Program-made: the position numbers and the translations under genes
In this document: positions 62,784 to 64,000 of the stretch, piece by piece
Numbering within the stretch: the stretch's first letter is position 1
How the letters are laid out: every line of letters begins with the position of its first letter
Assembly: GCA_963680875.1 (NCBI GenBank)
Contig: OY804579.1
Location: 33,837,804 to 33,901,803 of the forward strand
DNA length: 64,000 nucleotides
DNA from: Bathymodiolus brooksi
Taxonomy: Eukaryota > Mollusca > Bivalvia > Mytilida > Modiolidae
Reading direction: 5' to 3'
Notes under the pieces: generated by a model
The model's input: only the letters and a program-made list of their open reading frames with translations
Told to the model about the DNA's origin: nothing
The model's database searches: none

Positions 62784-64000
62784 TAGCTCACCTGGCCTTT
62801 AGGCCAGGTGAGCTATTGTCATCACTTTTAGTCCGTCGTCCGTCCGTCAACATTTCACATTTTAATCTTCTCCTCAGAAACCACTGGGCCAATTGCAACC
62901 AAACTTTGGTGGAATGGTCCTTGGATGGCCCCCTTCCAAAATTGTGTCCGGTGATCCCGACTTCCAACCAAGATGGCCGCCAAGCTAAAAATAGAAAAAA
63001 GAAATTTTTTAATTGTCCATTGCTGCTTTAGTGTAAGTCAAAATGAGCTCAAATTTTTGCTGCAGCTACATGGCAAGGAGTAGTTTAACATATATTCCAG
63101 GTTTTTTTGTGAAATTTTTCTTTCAGCCGATATATACCGATTATGCAAATTAGGCATATTTTTATAAAAGATCACATTTAAATTTTCTCCTCTGAAACCC
63201 CTGAACCAAATTAAACCAAACCTGGCAGGGATGGTCCCTTGGTGGGTCCCTTTCAAAATTGTGTCTGACAGCCCAGCCCTCCATTCAAGATGGCTGCTGT
63301 TACTAAAAATAGAAATTTCTTCAATTTTCCATTGCTGCTTTAGTATAAGTCAAAATGAGCTCAAATTTTTACTCCAGCTACATGGCAAGGAGTAGTTTAG
63401 CATATGTTCGGGGTTTTTGTTTGAAATTTTTCTTTCAGCCAATTTATACCGATTATGCAAATTTGGCATATTTTGATAAAAGATCACATTTAAATCTTCT
63501 CCTCTGAAACCGCTGAACCAAATTAAACCAAACCTGGCAGGGATGGTCCCTGGGTGGGTCCCTTTCAAAATTGTGTCCGTCAGTGCCGTCCTGTATCCAA
63601 GATGGCCACCATTACTAAAAATAGAAATTTCTTCAAATGGCCAAAACTGCTCTATTTTAAGCCAGAATGTGCCCAAATTTGAACTGTATAAGCATAATGA
63701 TGAGCTTTTTAGCATATATTACAGGATTTTTTATGAACTTTGAACTTTTGCCGATTTTGACCGATTATGCAAATTAGAAAAAAGGGGGGATGAAATTTTT
63801 AAAAAATCTTCTCCTCTGAAACTACTGAGCCAATCTCAACCAAACTTTGTTGAAATGATTCTTGGATGGTCCCCATCCAAAATTTTGTCCGGTGATCCCG
63901 AATTCCAACCAAGATGGCCGCGAAGCTCAAAATAGAAAAAAGGGGGGATGAAATTTTAATTGTCCATTGCTGCTTTAGTGTAAGTCAAAATGAACTCAAA
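62784..64000 (+). mobile_element. Helitron-like element, 5' end and internal repeats (runs off the right edge)
   Basis: It opens with a perfect 15-bp palindrome, TAGCTCACCTGGCCT / AGGCCAGGTGAGCTA, around TT (62784-62815), then GTCCGTCGTCCGTCCGTCAA. Internal units of ~310 bp follow (AACCAAACTTTGGTGGAATG, CCAAGATGGCCGCCAAGC, CCGATTATGCAAATTAGG). The third unit (63510-63800) is almost identical to the 39270-42640 satellite. The 3' end is outside the window. Confidence 0.6.

Overview
This window is eukaryotic nuclear DNA, AT-rich and dense in introns and repeats. The two host genes are animal genes. The interspersed elements (tRNA-derived SINEs, elements opening with an AGCTCACC palindrome, PHD-finger LINEs) look like those I remember from bivalve molluscs, mussels in particular. 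The species call is inference; the gene calls rest on exon-by-exon reading.

Two genes diverge from a shared 538-bp interval at 26209-26746. To the left, on the minus strand, lies the 5' part of EXOC7 (exocyst subunit Exo70): seven coding exons between 26208 and 13258 give 254 N-terminal residues with every junction in phase, and the gene runs off the left edge. To the right, on the plus strand, lies a complete WBP11 (WW-domain-binding protein 11, a pre-mRNA splicing factor): 14 coding exons from 26747 to 57245, 1761 coding bases, 586 residues. No bacterial features are present. Almost every other open reading frame is an artefact of tandem repeats or belongs to transposon remains.

The most unusual feature is a set of four tandem arrays whose repeat units straddle splice junctions of these two genes. 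(1) A 95-bp unit, about 140 copies, fills 1-13290. It carries the last 33 nt of EXOC7 exon 7 plus its 5' splice site and 62 nt of intron. (2) A 26-27-bp unit, about 40 copies, at 15000-16078, carries the 3' splice site and first bases of EXOC7 exon 5. (3) A 54-bp unit, about 37 copies, at 18195-20202, carries the last 43 nt of EXOC7 exon 3 plus GTAAGT. (4) A 64-bp unit, 4 copies, at 47264-47520, carries the end of WBP11 exon 7 plus GTAAGT. Two more intronic minisatellites (39 bp at 20790-21298, 48 bp at 50485-51127) do not include exon sequence.

The remaining introns hold LINE remains (24531-26010 minus; 27545-31540 plus), eight copies of one SINE family, two of a second, Helitron-like elements with internal ~311-bp satellites (36430-43602 and 62784 to the right edge), several terminal-inverted-repeat elements and two long hairpins. 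The region right of 57245 holds the WBP11 3' flank, SINEs, a ~321-bp tandem repeat (60660-62330) and a further Helitron-like 5' end.
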